A stretch of DNA of 64,000 nucleotides from Branchiostoma floridae. Its lineage: Eukaryota > Chordata > Leptocardii > Amphioxiformes > Branchiostomatidae. The notes under the pieces are model-generated. The model saw only the letters and a program-made list of their open reading frames with translations, did not search any database and had not been told where the DNA came from. Within the stretch, counting starts at the first letter, position 1; every line of letters starts with the position of its first letter. This document shows positions 22,901 to 37,900 of this stretch, piece after piece. Location: the NCBI RefSeq assembly GCF_000003815.2, contig NC_049983.1, positions 4,813,817 to 4,877,816 of the forward strand, written 5' to 3'. The translations under genes and the position numbers were made by a program.

Positions 22901-25900
22901 GTATCTGCTTAATATATCTTCCACCTGCCACAAACTATATATGTTAAATGTATTTGGGTCCTGTATTGGAAAACACTAAATATAGATTTTCCTCATTTCC
23001 TCATCCAGTATGCAAATTAAGTCCAAATTTGCATAATTTGCACTTCATTATGTACATCTCTTACATGCTTTGATACTCTGTGTAATATGTTAATATCAAA
23101 GCATGTCTTACATGTATATATTTTTATACCTATTACAGGTTCAAAGGATCCAGCCTGTTTGGGAAGGGATACAAGCCATTATTCCCTTATTTCAGTGAGG
23201 TTTGTCAAATCATTTATGTACACTGTATGTAAATTCAGTGCTCACAAAATGGGCCATGTATTGAGAAAAAAGGTTGTAAACATGATTGTGTCTTACCTGG
23301 GCCACCATAAACGTTCAATACAGGTGTTCTGCACCAGGTGATAACTTGCTTTGTCATACATGTACCTGGGTCGCCATAACCTTCGATACGGGTGTTCCAG
23401 ACCAAGTAATAATCAGTATCACACAGGCTTCTTAGTTGTATCACACAGGCTTCACTCGATTATGATTAGAACGCACTCCATGCCGTTGCTATTTATGAAA
23501 TCATAATTGTTAGCCAACGGAGTTCTTTTGTTTGAAGTTTTCTCGAATTGATGTTCCTAAAGGGTGTGCGTAACTTAAGTATAAAATCTTCTGTTTATAT
23601 TCCACAACCAAGTTGGTATTATTCAACCAACGTACACGTTCGCATTTGCACCAAATATACACCATTTTCCTATTATAATTGGACATTGCACCATCAAAAA
23701 TCATTCTTCAGACTCGAGAATTGGTACCTCGGATGATAATATACTGAGTGGTGTTCCATATTAATTATCATTTAGTCAGATAGATCTAATGTTGACCAAT
23801 GAGGCTCCATTTTTTCATACCACTGGTTATTAAAGGAATCTATTGTAGTATCTAAGCTATCAAAACATGAAAGCAAAGTTACTGATTTTGGTATTTTTTT
23901 ACATTATAAGTTGAATCCACCTTATTACACTGGAGAGCAATATTGACAACACATATTAAATGCTTAATGAACTCGGCTATTTCCGATGGTTATAGAAACT
24001 GACTAGGCCTCATGACACCATATACATGTACACCTCAGTGCAGGTTGATTACCTTGTGATTTTTTGAAATGATAATAGCAACATTTCCACAGTTTTGCAA
24101 CATCTGGTTCAATGATGACATATAAATCCATTTTGCAATAAATTTTGTACTTTAATTTTGCAGCAAATCGACTCAAATATATGCCTAGTATATGTATATA
24201 GTTTCAAGTCAACAACTTCTGTGGTGGAATTCTGACTGCTGTATGGGGAAGTCTTATGAATTGTGTGTTTAACTTAGTAAATAATGCTTACATCACGATC
24301 TCTGTCCCAAAGCGCAAGAAGTCAGGAGCATTTCGCATCTTTGTTGATGGCTATGTTACCACGGAAACTGGAACTGGAGTGGTCCATCAGGCGCCATACT
24401 TTGGGGAGGTGAGGATGTGTTATTATGGCTGGTTTTCACTAGCATAAAGAATGACCATTTAATCCTGTTAATGTGTGGTGTATACGAAAAGAGCCTCAAC
24501 ACCATGTCACATTCAATAAAAAAGCTTGTCACATCCCAACGTGGAAACCGCTTCAAAAGCGGACGTCTTCCACGCGACACTTAATGAAGCCATCGAAACC
24601 CACTTCCCAACTAGAGTTATCACAATGCACAGTACTGATAAACCCTGGGTGACACCCCAGATTAAACACCTCATCAGTCTGCGACAGAAAGCCTTTCACA
24701 AACAAGGCAGCGTCACCTGGAAGTTTTACCGGAACCTTACTCAACGCGCACTGGCTCAAGCGAAAAAGAGTCACTACAGTGACCGGGTGGCCTCCCTCAA
24801 ACATGCTAATCCACGGCGCTGGCATCAGGAGGTAATGAACATGGCCAATGTGAGTAAAGGTAGTTCAGAGTTGAGAATCCCGGAACTGAACAACGAGGAC
24901 AACGCAGCCGTTGCAAACATCATCAATAGAAAGTTTGCTGAAGTCTCTAAAGCACTCCCGGCACTTGATCTCTGTCAACTGCCCACCTTCCTACCCGCTA
25001 CAAACAAGCTCCCCACCCTGCATGTTTGGGATGTGTATCAGCGGCTTCTGGCTGTCAAGACGTCAAAGGCACCGGGTCTAGACAATATTCCCCTGAAGCT
25101 ACTCCGTGAGTTTGCCTGCGAACTGTCTACACCGTTCTGCCACATCCTTAATACATCATTCCAGGAGGGAGTTGTACCGAACCAGTGGAAGCAGGCGGTC
25201 GTTGTACCCCTTCCTAAGACTCACCCTGTCAGTTTAGATCAGCTACGACCTATCTCCTTAACTTCTCAGTTTTCGAAGATAGCAGAGTACTTTGCATTGA
25301 AATGGATTCTACATGACATTAAGTTTGACAAGAGACAGTATGGCAGCCTTAAAGGCCGCTCAACCGTTCACGCCCTAGTCAGCTTAGTGGACAATCTATG
25401 CAAAGACACTGATGCTTCAAAATCCATCTGTACTTTGGTAGCTACCGACTTTTCTAAGGCCTTCGATCGAGTACACCACAACACTGTAATCCTAAAACTG
25501 TTAAACAAAGGTCTGAGGCGCGAGTTAATACCCTGGATTTGCGACTTCATTTCCGATAGGAAGCAGTGTGTTCGGTACCGTGGTGCGCTGTCCAGTTGGG
25601 AACATCTCTCCTGTGGTGTTGCTCAGGGCACCTTACTCGGTCCCATCCTGTTTCTGACTCTTATTGACGATGCCGCAGGTAACACCAACATTCCTACGTG
25701 GAAGTACGTGGATGACATGAATCTGCTGGAGTCTAGAGCCCTCCACCAGCCTTCCACCCTTCAACATGAGTTGGACGAGCTACACGCATGGTCTACCAGC
25801 AACCACATGCTGTTGAACAGTGGCAAGTGCCTCACCATGCATGTGACCTTCTGTCGTAACCCTCCACTGCTCCCACCACTCCAGATTCGTGACACACCGT

Positions 25901-28900
25901 TAGCCGTTGTTCCCAGTCTTAAAGTTCTTGGACTACATGTCCAAAAGGATCTGCGATGGGACAAACAGGTTGACCAAATGCAGAAGTCCTCGTCGAGGAA
26001 GCTCTACCTCCTCAAACGGCTAAGGAAGTTCGCGCTGTCATCAGCTGACTTGACAACTATTTACACAGGCTATATCAGGCCAATTCTTGAATATGCGGCC
26101 CCTGCATGGTCACCTGGGCTGACACGCATACAATCGGACAAGCTGGAGAGAATCCAGAAGCGAGCGTGCCGCATCATCTTAGGCAACGCCTACACAGGCT
26201 ACCTCCCTGCACTGCAAACCCTCGGACTTGTTACCCTAGCAGAAAGAAGGGAGCAGCTCTGTCTCAAGTTTGCACGGACATTGCTGAACTCGGAATACAG
26301 AGAATGGCTGCCTGCGACAAGATTCCAGATCTCTGGTCGGGCCACCAGAAATAGCCACAAATTGAACAGTCATATGTCCAGAACAAACCGATATAGCAAC
26401 TCACCGATTCCCTATATGAGCAACCTGCTCAATGCATACGGACCATAATTCCAGCATTAGTCATTACTATATCCACATCACCTAAATAATACTCCCCTGT
26501 TATCAGACAATCGTCCAAATGAAATTTCAACCTATGTATATATGTATATAGTACTTATTCCTAGCAGTAATATGTAATATTTGAATGTTTTTACTGTGTG
26601 TTTCGAATGTGAATTGAATTCAATTCAGTGGTCACACTGCGAATTTCAATAAAGTCATCATCATCATCATCATCATCAAACCATGTGGACGCCACGGAAT
26701 TTGTTACCTCCGGTCTCTTGTTGGTTTTTAATTTGTACATGCCATGGTCTTGACAGTAGCAGATTGCTTTGGGGGCCAGGAAGACATTGTATAGACTTTG
26801 GTTCTCAGTTGCTTTTATTCATATTGTACTTTGAATGCCTCTCATCTGATCATCATTATCATCTTTGAGTCCATCTAGCCTCTATTAGATAAAATTAAAC
26901 CAGACTAGAATCAATCAAACCACTTCCAACAAATCCCTCTGTTTTGCAGGATGATTACCGAGTTTGTCTGGCCAATGATGTCATTTCTCGAGATGGTGCA
27001 GTAGTCTGCCCTGTAGATGCCAGCGGCTGCTTTACAGAGGAAGTCACCGACTTCAAGGGACAGTATGTCAAGGTAAGAGTTGAAAAATGGAGTAGAATGG
27101 AAAGAAGAGGCACATGCATGTGTATGTAGTCAATGATGAAAATCAACATGCATAAATCATGTAAATATGTAAGCCATTTGCATTAAATTTTTAAAGCTCT
27201 AAATATGAGGTGGCTGAAGTCTAGTTCTGCACTTTGCTTTCCACCTTCAGGAAGCTGACAAGAACATCATCCAATGGCTAAAACAGCAGGGCCGACTTGT
27301 GAACCAGGGGACTTATGTGCATAGCTACCCTTTCTGTTGGCGTTCAGAAACCCCACTCATCTACAAGGCAGTGCCTGGTTGGTTTGTGCGTGTAGAGCCC
27401 CTCGTCGAGAAACTACTACACAACAACAGTCAGTGTTATTGGTAAGGTTTACTATTTAAGTTGTGTAAAACAGGGTTTGAAATAACGTACTCCTGAAGGC
27501 CAGGTTGCCCAATGTGTAATGTAATTGTGTATTGTGAGTGAGGATGACGATCGAATCTTAACTTTACGAATTACCAATGATTTGTGTGTACCTATCTGTA
27601 GAATCCATTGTAGTTTTTCCATTTTACGTTTCTGTTTTATGGACTTGTTTGCAACTTGCCTTGGAGAGAGGGTGGAGTTGGTCTGGGTAACTCCCCCGAA
27701 ATGATGATGATTATGTGACTTGCCCCAGATATTTTGATAAGTGTGTGTTCCTTTTTTTTCCTCTTGGTATTTTCTATATTTTAGCACAATTATCTGGGGA
27801 AAAGAGAATTAACACCATAAATTTGAATTCATCTGGTAGAAAATGTGTTGAAGGCCAGTGGAGAAGGGGTTGTACTTTATTAGTTAATAGGAAGCTCTTG
27901 AATCAGTTACACATATAAAAAAGACACGTACCTCTAAATGTTCAACGTCTTGCAGTATATCTTGCTCACGGAAAAGACTCTTACATGATCAAGATAAACT
28001 GCTAGACAGAAGAATTTCCTACTGACGTGACAGAAGAATCACTTAAATGATGAACTTCATTTAGTTTGATTTTTTCAGTTTACTTTTCAGCCCCCCAGAT
28101 TTGTCTTATACATTGTGTACTTGCCTTGACTTGAGGGTGTGTACCTTAATCGTGAAAATGCAGAAATAGTCTGGGGGCTGTCCTTGTTATTTTACTAGGG
28201 CACCCATACTCCATCTGATGAGGTATGGTTATTGGTAGTAAATCAAAAAGGATGCCACTGGACGTCAGCTATTTGATAATATGCTTTAGTAAACCATGTA
28301 TTGCCTGTTTGTGTCTCCAGGGTGCCAGCGTTTGTGAAGGAGAAGCGATTTGCCAACTGGCTCCGCGATGCTCATGACTGGGCAATCTCTCGCAACCGTT
28401 ACTGGGGAACACCCATCCCACTCTGGGTCAGCGAGGACTATGAAGAGGTCAGACAAAGAAATCAGAATTGTTTCAAATGGTGAAGGCTTTGTAAGAGGTA
28501 TGAAGGAGGCCGTCACTGAACAGAATATTGAACATTATCACAGATTTATTGCTTCCCGTAGGGAAAACATTATGAGGAAGGGTCAGGGTCAAGCCTATTT
28601 AAATTTATGGCAATGCCTCAGTAGTGAGCATGGTGGTTTAAGTACACAAATTGTTTTATATATTGTAGCTGGACAAAATGCAAATTCCTGGGAGGGAAAC
28701 ATCCTGCATTTTCTGGAAAACGTTGCCTTTCTAGTTGTTTTACTTTGGGAGAGTAGAGTCTGCATTATCAGTTGTTTAGCTCCATCTGTTGTAAGTGCTC
28801 TGATTATTGTTTTATTCAGGTTGTTGCTGTTGGATCTATTGAGGAACTGTACAAATTGTCTGGAGTCAGGGTCAAAGATCTCCACAGAGAAAGGTTGGCA

Positions 28901-31900
28901 GTTTACATTACCAACTTGAAGTCAATTTGTAGGTTTGACGGAAAAACACAAAGATAACTGATGATGATTGTTGATGTTAGCGGTGTTTGTTTATGATGTC
29001 CATTCAAAGAGCAGTCTGGTATCCTTCATCTGCATTATTACAATCTCATTCCTGTATAACTCCGAGCGGGCACTCCCAAAGAGTAGGTGCCCAAAAAATG
29101 ATTGGGTATCAAAACTTGTGTTTAGGTGGATGATAAATTCCCTTTCATCACCCCCAATTGATATGAAAAGGATTTTAGATTTAGCTTGTATATTACTGCT
29201 ACCATCATGCCGGAAAGTTTCGTCATGCCAGCGATTGGCGGACGTGTACGTTCCTTTGCTTTGAGTGGCTATCGGGTACTCGCAGTTTGAAATCCGATTA
29301 CTGTAGTTGATTGGGCTAGATTTAGGTGTCATTTTTTTATTACTTATTATGATCAAGTGTGCTTACGATAAAAAGAAAAACATCTTCAAATTCATTATAT
29401 CTTTCATGGATTTAGAAGGATGGTATTAAACCATTGTTTTCAATACAAGGCTGAAATGCAGGAATGCGACCTTAAATGAAATCTTGACTGACTATTCCTC
29501 AGTGTGGACCATATAACGATCCCCTCCACCCGTGGGAAAGGTGTGCTGAAGAGAGTGACTGAGGTGTTTGACTGCTGGTTTGAGAGTGGAAGGTGAGGTC
29601 ATATGCATACCAGTAGATTGCATTTATAACTTGAAGCAAAATGAGACAATATTTCTTGTGCATATCAGTTATTATACTGTTACCTTCTATTTATAATAGA
29701 CCAAATAGAGAAATGCACTGTGTCTATGTATTTCTCACTTGTGTGTCCATTTTTCAAGAAATGGTCATTTAAAAGAAAGAGCCCAGTCACACACATCCTA
29801 CAATTTACCATTTTGACAATTCCATGCCTGGTAATAAGGCCGTACATGCACGTTGTACATATAAGTAAAGTTTTTGATGGCTCCCCAAAAGATGATTTTA
29901 ATAGCAAGAGAATATTACAGCCTGGTATTCAACAGCTACATGTAGGTTAATATTTGGTCTGTTAAAGAAGCATAAAGGCATTTAGATGGCTATTTAGAAG
30001 AGACACAAGTGAAAAATCGTACAAGGCTGGTAAAATTTACCTGCAATTTCTCACAATCGTTGTACGATTTACAGGGTAAGCTATCATAGGTACATTGTAC
30101 GATGTATGAGAGCGGGGCTTTAAACATATTGTACATGTATTGTACAAGTAAAGTTGTGACAAGTGTTTCATGCACATTGTACCTGTTGTTATAAACACCA
30201 AAACCAGATATGTCATGAGATTAATATTAGCATACATGCGTTCCCTTGGGAAGAGTTACAGTATTAGTTGTCGGTCAAGGTCAAGGCAAACTATACTGTC
30301 ACTCAAGATAAGTTGAAGCTCAAGTTCAATATCAACTTTAATGTTACCTTTTTTCTCCTTGTCAGCATGCCCTATGCCCAAAACCACTACCCCTTCGAGA
30401 ATAAGAAAGAGTTTGAGGACAGTTTTCCTGCAGACTTCATTGCTGAGGGAATTGACCAGACAAGAGGATGGTATGTTAAACTCTGCCTAGAAAGTCATGG
30501 ATTTTGGATTGTTTCACAGAAGGAAGGTTGTGGCCCATTATGAAAGGGCCCGGTTAAGCTATGTAATGACGAAATAACGTAAACTGTGGTCTTTAGTATG
30601 CTACAGGCACTCGTGCAGCTCACATAGGTGATGGCCTGGCTGGGAAAGTTTGCCAAGGACAAGTTACTCAAATTATGTTCGAAATCTAGAATTATGTTCG
30701 AAACAGATAAGAAATTGAAATAAGACTAATATACAAATGTACATAAAGAAGTTAGCTTGAAGAACACTTAGCCCAGATTCTGAAGTAATGACAACACTGG
30801 GTTGCTATTCAGTGTGAGACATTGACTGGCAGTTATGCACAGTTCTACAGAGAACATACGTACAGGCATACAACATGTATAATGTTACTGGTTTCTTACT
30901 ATAAGTCAAGTATTACAAGTCATGTTTCTAGTAAATTCTACACACAAGATTGAGAGATAATTCAGCTGTGAGGAAGACATTTTCAAGTTGGAAATGTAGA
31001 TGCTAATAGATAGTACTTGTTTTTCCAAAACCGCAGATAGTATTGTCTTATCATCACATGATTGTATGTAGCAGTTACTCTGTTTACATTGTAGTTTCTC
31101 CACTGTTTTGCTAACAGGTTCTATACTCTACTAGTCCTGTCGACAGCCTTGTTTGGGAAGCCACCATTCAAGAACCTCATTGTTAATGGCCTGGTGCTGG
31201 CAGCGTGAGTCAAAGTTGCTCCTTTTTTTAACACTGATAGATTTTGAAAGGTTTATCTTTTGCAATTCATCATTAGTTTTCTTGGTTCTCGTATATTTTT
31301 CTTTGGTGAAGTTTTGTAAGATGTTATGATATCTTAATTAGGCCAATCTGAAATATCTCCATCTTGTAATATGATAGAATTATCACAACAATGATGAATT
31401 CTCAAAGGTGACTCAACTTCTTTGTGACATTGCGGCAATGTTGTTTTTCTTAATGACTGTCTCTTGGTTGTTTTAAGCTTTTCTGCCTGTCAGTAAGATT
31501 TTGTCTGTCAGTAAGTTAGATAAAACTTGAGTTGGTTTTTAACAGTTAGCACTGTGTTTACCCCTTTCCCAAAAATGTCCACCTTCCAGTTTATTTCAAT
31601 TATTGTTCATTAAGTCTTCTTGAAATTGGTCTTCGTACATGTCATTGTGGAAGTGTTGGTCAGTTATACTTGATTGCACAGACCTGTCCATCTGATAGTA
31701 TGTAGAAAGCTTGTTGTGTTTGACCAAAAAACTTTTTCACCTGCACAATTTGCTGCTGTTGCTCAGTAGACCATTGTGTCCATCATGGATATAAGATACA
31801 TCTTTTCTCCAATGCAGAGATGGACAGAAGATGAGTAAGCGTAAGAAGAACTACCCTGATCCCATGGATGTGGTCCATAAGTATGGAGCGGATGCCCTGC

Positions 31901-34900
31901 GACTGTACCTGATCAACTCTCCTGTGGTGCGTGCGGACAGCCTGAGGTTTAAGGAGGATGGGGTGCGAGATGTTCTGAAGGACGTGTTCCTCCCGTGGTA
32001 CAACGCCTACCGCTTCCTCATTCAAAATGTCATCAGGCTAGAGAAGGTCAGAGGTCAAGCTTACATGTACCTTTCCACAGGTTTTTGCAGTGTTTATGCA
32101 ATGTCATGGAAATTCTGGATTTGAGGATCAGTATTGCTTTGAATTTAAAGAAAAGAAAATGTGTGTCCCCTAAACTTTATGTGTGTATAATAAAGGCTTG
32201 ATCATTTGGAGACTACTTGGTTACATAACATCTTTGTGTTTTCACTAACCATTTCAACAGTTGACCTAAGCGGTATTATGCTTTCCATTTGTGAATCTGA
32301 GCACTGCACTTGAATACCCCTCTACCAAATTACAAGATTTTCATGTTTGATGTAATTTCACAGGAGGATGGTATGACATTCGTCTACAATGCAGACACTG
32401 TGGTGTCATCAGACAACATCATGGACCGCTGGATCTTATCCTTCACACAGTCCCTCATCCAGTTTGTCACACAAGAGATGGCAGGTCAGGATTTCAACAC
32501 ATACCCTTAAAATATGTGCATGCATTATCACATGTGACAGAATAATACAAAATGTAGTTTTGACTTCTTGTCTCTTTGTGCACGGAGGCCAAGTATGTGA
32601 GGAAAGTTTGTATCAAAAGTACATTAATTTTTGTATTACGGTACTGCAGGTGGGAGAATGTTCCTTATTTTGCATTCTGTGTAGAAAATACATCATTCTG
32701 TCTCTTTGAGTGAATAGTGCTGAACATATTCCAGGAGTGCGGATGTGTCTTCTGGATTCTATTATGCTGTTTATGAAAGCTGTTTTGTAAGCTTCTTTTT
32801 AAAACGTGACTCAACAGCCTACGATGTTGATGTCTTACAGCATATCGCCTGTATACTGTTGTTCCACGACTGGTCAAGTTTGTGGACATGCTGACCAACT
32901 GGTATGTGCGCTTCAACAGGAAGAGGCTCAAAGTGAGTACCTAAATAAATAAGATAGAGTAGTAAATGAAAATAGAATACCCATAGAAGCAGCTTCTGGA
33001 CATACATATAGTTTACTTGAAACTTATTACTTTGACCTGTTTAGAAAGAATATTGGTATACTAATCAATTTTAAGCAAAGCTGGTTTGTAATTTAGAACT
33101 AAACTTTTTACCTGACAGGATCTTAGGAAGCTTGTTTATATGTATATGTACATGTACATCAGCAAATAGTAGCGGGTTCCGCGCGGGTGTTCCACGGGTC
33201 AAATTGGCCTCAGCACTGGGCTCCCAGTGACTGGATTTCCAGTGCTGAACTTCTCCAAGCACTGGTTTTCCAGTACTGAACTGCTGTCAGTACTCAGTTA
33301 CCAGTGCTGAAGTCAGGGCGCAGCAATGGAAAGCCAGTTCAAAGGTCATTATATTGGTGACAATCCCCCGAAATCATGTGGGTTTTTTTTTTACTAAATC
33401 TGAAGTTCTACAACCTGCACTGTGTCACCAATCTAAGATTATCACCAACATTTACCCAGAGAAGGCCTACTACAAGTCATAAAGAGGCTAGAGGGGACTC
33501 AAAAGTGGACCCTTGGTGCAAGCCTATATTAGTGACCTTTGACCAGTAATTAATAGAAGAGCTTAAGTTGGCTTTGTTGTGCGATGAAGGTGGTATGATA
33601 TGATTTGACAGTGGTCCATGTATCTTGTTTCCAGGGAGATGGTGGCACAGAAGACTGTCTCCGAGCACTCGAGACTCTGTTCAGTGTGCTGTTTTCCATG
33701 ACCCAAGTTATGGTGAGTTTATCATTAACAGTCATGCTTGACCACAACCACCTTGATCTACAAGCTTGTATATCATTTTTTATGTAACAAACTGAATGTA
33801 TTTACCTCCATTAGGATGTAGCTAGATACTGTTTTACTCTGGTTGATGTATGTTGATAGATCTCAAGATCTGCTGGAGGTTGGTAGGTGGAGTGATCCCA
33901 ATGGAGAAGGTTGATTTTCAGCCTCCTGGTTGTTAACCTTGGTACTGCAGTGGCAATTTATTTTTATGTATCTTTTGACTTGCACAATTGCTGTGATGTT
34001 GGTTTTTAGTCGCTGTTTGTGAGGATTGTTTGGAGTTTGTATGAAGCTTTTTGCACACCAGATTATGGCAGTCAGCACCAGAGCATCCTGGCTTATCATG
34101 TCACCCAGGTAGCAAAATGTCAATTAGGATTCTGAACAACAAAAACATCATCATCGTGTCCAGTGTCCATACTACACAGTCTGGTCGACCTCAAGAAGAG
34201 AAAGACAAGTTTTATTTACTCACTCCTTAGCCTTGTTGCTGCTCGACAACCTGTATACAGGTTATCAGCTGTGTGTTGCTAGCTCCTGCATAATTTGTGT
34301 TTTGTTGATGTTGATGTTGTGATCATATTCTTCTACAGGCCCCGTTCATCCCCTTCCTAACAGAACAGATGTACCAAAATCTGCGTCACTTGCTGGACCC
34401 CAGCCTTACAAAGAAGCAGAATGTCGACAGTGTGCACTATCTGATGCTACCAAAGCCAAGGTGAAAACTTAACATTGTACGAGAGGCGTTCAAAAAGTAA
34501 TGCCACTGGTTTTATAACAGGCTTATTTTTCATCGCATGAGTTGAAATTTGGCACAAAGGTACAAGGATATACCCTCCTGAGATTGAAATATCTCAATTT
34601 GTTGTATAAATTTTCAAGATGACCAAACCCTTGTTACCCCATTAAGAAATTAGAGGGTCAATTAACGTGCAATTGATAATGTCCTTGAATCACTTAGCTT
34701 ATTGTAAGAAACTAAAACTGCACATGTATCAAGTTGCATTTCTCTGTAAACCACATGCCTATTTTCATCTTTTAAGTCCAATCATTTATTATTTTTTTGT
34801 TCCTGGGGTGAAGTGAGGTCGTCAGGGTTGTGGATTATGGGTGGGCTGCTTAGAGTTTCTGTAACAGACTTTTTTTAAAAACTTTTTTCTTAACTGAGAA

Positions 34901-37900
34901 AAATCAAACTGAGTACACTTCTTGATCTCGAAACAGTTAATAATTGTGCCAAGTTTTGCATCTTTTGGCTAATGAAAAATCAGTCTACAAAAACCTTTAT
35001 TCAACAAACACGTATTTGGCTGTCAGGCAAACTGCCTGTAATATAGCAACTATCTCCATTCCAATGGCTGTAAAAGATGTCAAGTGTTAAGTGTTTAGGC
35101 ATGAAATTTGGCATGTCATCTATAGAAACATTCGTTATAATACTGGTGAGGTTTCCTACAGAAGTTTTAAAATAGTCAGATCTGGAGGAACTGAGTTTTT
35201 ATGGTTTAGCGAGGATTGAGTTTTCTTGCTGTCCTTCTGCATTTTAAATACTAGACTAGTATGCTGTAGAGTATTGCATAGTCAGATCATAGAACAGTCA
35301 TTCGCATTTCATTTTGTATTTGAATTGTAGTATTATTATTAGACTGAGTTGTATCATATGATTATGACTCGGTAAGTACATCCATGAAACAAACCTCTGC
35401 TTGTAAATCTATGTGGTGCGTGATGGTGCAAATCCTTCTGTCAGGAGTTGGTGATTCACTACAAATCACCCAGGTAGCTTGTATTAGATAACAAAAGGGT
35501 ATGTCACCCCGTAAGGGTCTGTATTATAACCCTGATGCTATGTCGGCTGTGATGCTGATGTTGACGTAACTCTACTGACAGGGAGAAGCTGATTGATCAG
35601 CAGATAGAGAGGTCTGTGTCCAGGATGCAGTCTGTGATCGAAGTTTCCCGTGTCATCAGGGACAGGAAAACCATCCCAGTCAAGGTTTGCACTTCTTTTG
35701 ACTTCTAAATATACCTGTGTGTTAGGCTCAATCTAGACACAGTGTTCCCGACATCTGCGGAGATGTCAGAAGGGCTCTGGACCGTAGGGGGTGGGACACC
35801 CGTGGTGTTCGGATTGCAGTCATAATACATGGCGCAATTTTCAAAATGGCGCCAGAACAGTCAGCATTTCTGCTCATGACAAATAAGATGATGTTGTTGT
35901 CTGAGATACCACATTCCTCAGCCATCATGGCATAAGCAGTCAACTGACAACAGGTTTTCGTAATCGCAAAAATTGCCACAAATCTATTGTATTGAGTACA
36001 TGTACATGTTTAGTCGAGCATACTGACTCCAGAAATTGATATGGCTACTTCTCCCACCCCATGTGATCCTCAAAGAGTACGCAGCACATCTTCCCCATGA
36101 TGCTAATCAATCATAGTTAAGTCATTCATAGTTTGAACTGCTGGACAGTGAGGGACTGTCAGTATTGGTCTATTAGACTGATTATGGATAATGAAATAAC
36201 CCAGTCTACTGCTTCCTTCATTGAATGCCTAAAATCTTGGTATAAACATCATGACTAACAGTTGTGCTCCTCCTGTGTGTTTCAGTACCCTCTGAAGGAA
36301 CTGGTAGTTATCCACCAGGACCAGCAGTGTTTGGATGATGTCCAGTCACTGGAGAGCTACATCCTAGAGGTCAGGACTGATGCATTTGTACTCACATGTA
36401 CATGTATGTCTGTTGCAAGTGTTATAAAAGTCTTGGAATGTCAAGTTTTTTTGTAGATCTTTAAACCACTCATCACTCAATATCAATTTCTGCATACTGT
36501 TCTGTCCAACATTGTAACTAGAGTACAGCTGTTCTTGTATCTTGTTGACAGTCAGACACACAGACACAAACACAAAGTGAAAATATATGACTTTTGTATA
36601 ACCTCCATGAAATTTAATGGAGAATAAGCTTGATAATCGTTGTTTTTTATCCTTAGACATACGAAAGCAAGCCTCATTCCTAACCTAATTATACAGGCAA
36701 TACAGAAGGTTCTCAGCAGGGAAATATTTCTTATCCTGACTGTTGAGCTCATTTTTGGTGCCAACTTTTAGGCTGACAGCAGTGTCAAAATGTGATGGTG
36801 TGTTTTGTGGCAAACCTAATGCATACAAGTAGCTACTACTGTACAGTGTCTTGGGTATGTATGATGTTGTTTTACTTTATTTTGTTAGGAACTGAATGTT
36901 CGTACCCTGACCTCGTCCAGTGACAAACAGAAATACAGTGTAAAACTGGTGGCTGAACCAGACCACCGTGTGCTGGGTGCACGACTCAAACAGGCATACA
37001 AGTCAGTACAGAAGGCCATCAGAGAGCTGACGGATCAACAACTACAGGTAAACCTGATCATGGGTGCTAACTGACAAGCCTGGTGCAGGTTGTATGCTCC
37101 GATAAGATTCTCAAGTCTTACCATTTTCTATTATACTAGATGTTTCTTTTGAAATCTATTGTGTTTTGTTTACAGTAGCAAATTGTACCAAAAATTCAAA
37201 TAAAGCAACATTATAATTATGATTAAGTATGATAAACTAGCTTTGAAGACATCATTGACCAAATGTAAGCTAGATTATGTAAGCTTTTTTGATGAGTTTA
37301 TTCCTGACGACAGGGCACAGTTGTTCATGTCGAAAAGTAAGTTATACAGTTACCACATTCCTATCATGCTTACAGACAGCAACGCCAGCCCCAGGGTAGA
37401 CATACTAGTACATGTAACGTTATAGCTGTGTGCAGCTGCTGTCTTCATCCATGAATCACTTTATCTTAGTCTATTTTTGGGCCATACCAAAAGAGGATTG
37501 GGTCAGGGTTTATATCCACACAAAGTGAGCATTGTCTATGATGGGGAACTTAGCAACTTCCTCATCATGGTCAAGGTCAACATCATGGTGTCCAACATTG
37601 TCAAGTTCAGAAGCAGACCAGGTTACTCAAGCTTTTGTTTGAAATGTTGAACAAGTTGGTATTTTGACTGTTCTTGCATGAATGGATTTTTATAATTATT
37701 AACCTCTGTTCACAATACATTACTGGAAGTACATGTACTTTGGGCTTACCTTTTAACTTTGGGCACATACATGTATAACGTTACTTATTTATTTATTTTA
37801 TTTATTTGTTCAGCTGTTTACAAACAGCCAAGGCTGCCCAACTAGCCGTATACATGTATACATCCTAGGTTGTCTCAGAGTAGCAAAAGACAAGTTTAAA

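Noticed and set aside
28350..28919. 189-codon plus-strand frame
   Set aside because: It overlaps IARS1 exons 11 and 12 in another frame and spans an intron.
34477..34800. Intact mariner transposase gene
   Set aside because: Only the terminus and non-coding subterminal sequence are recognisable; no open frame with a DDD pattern.
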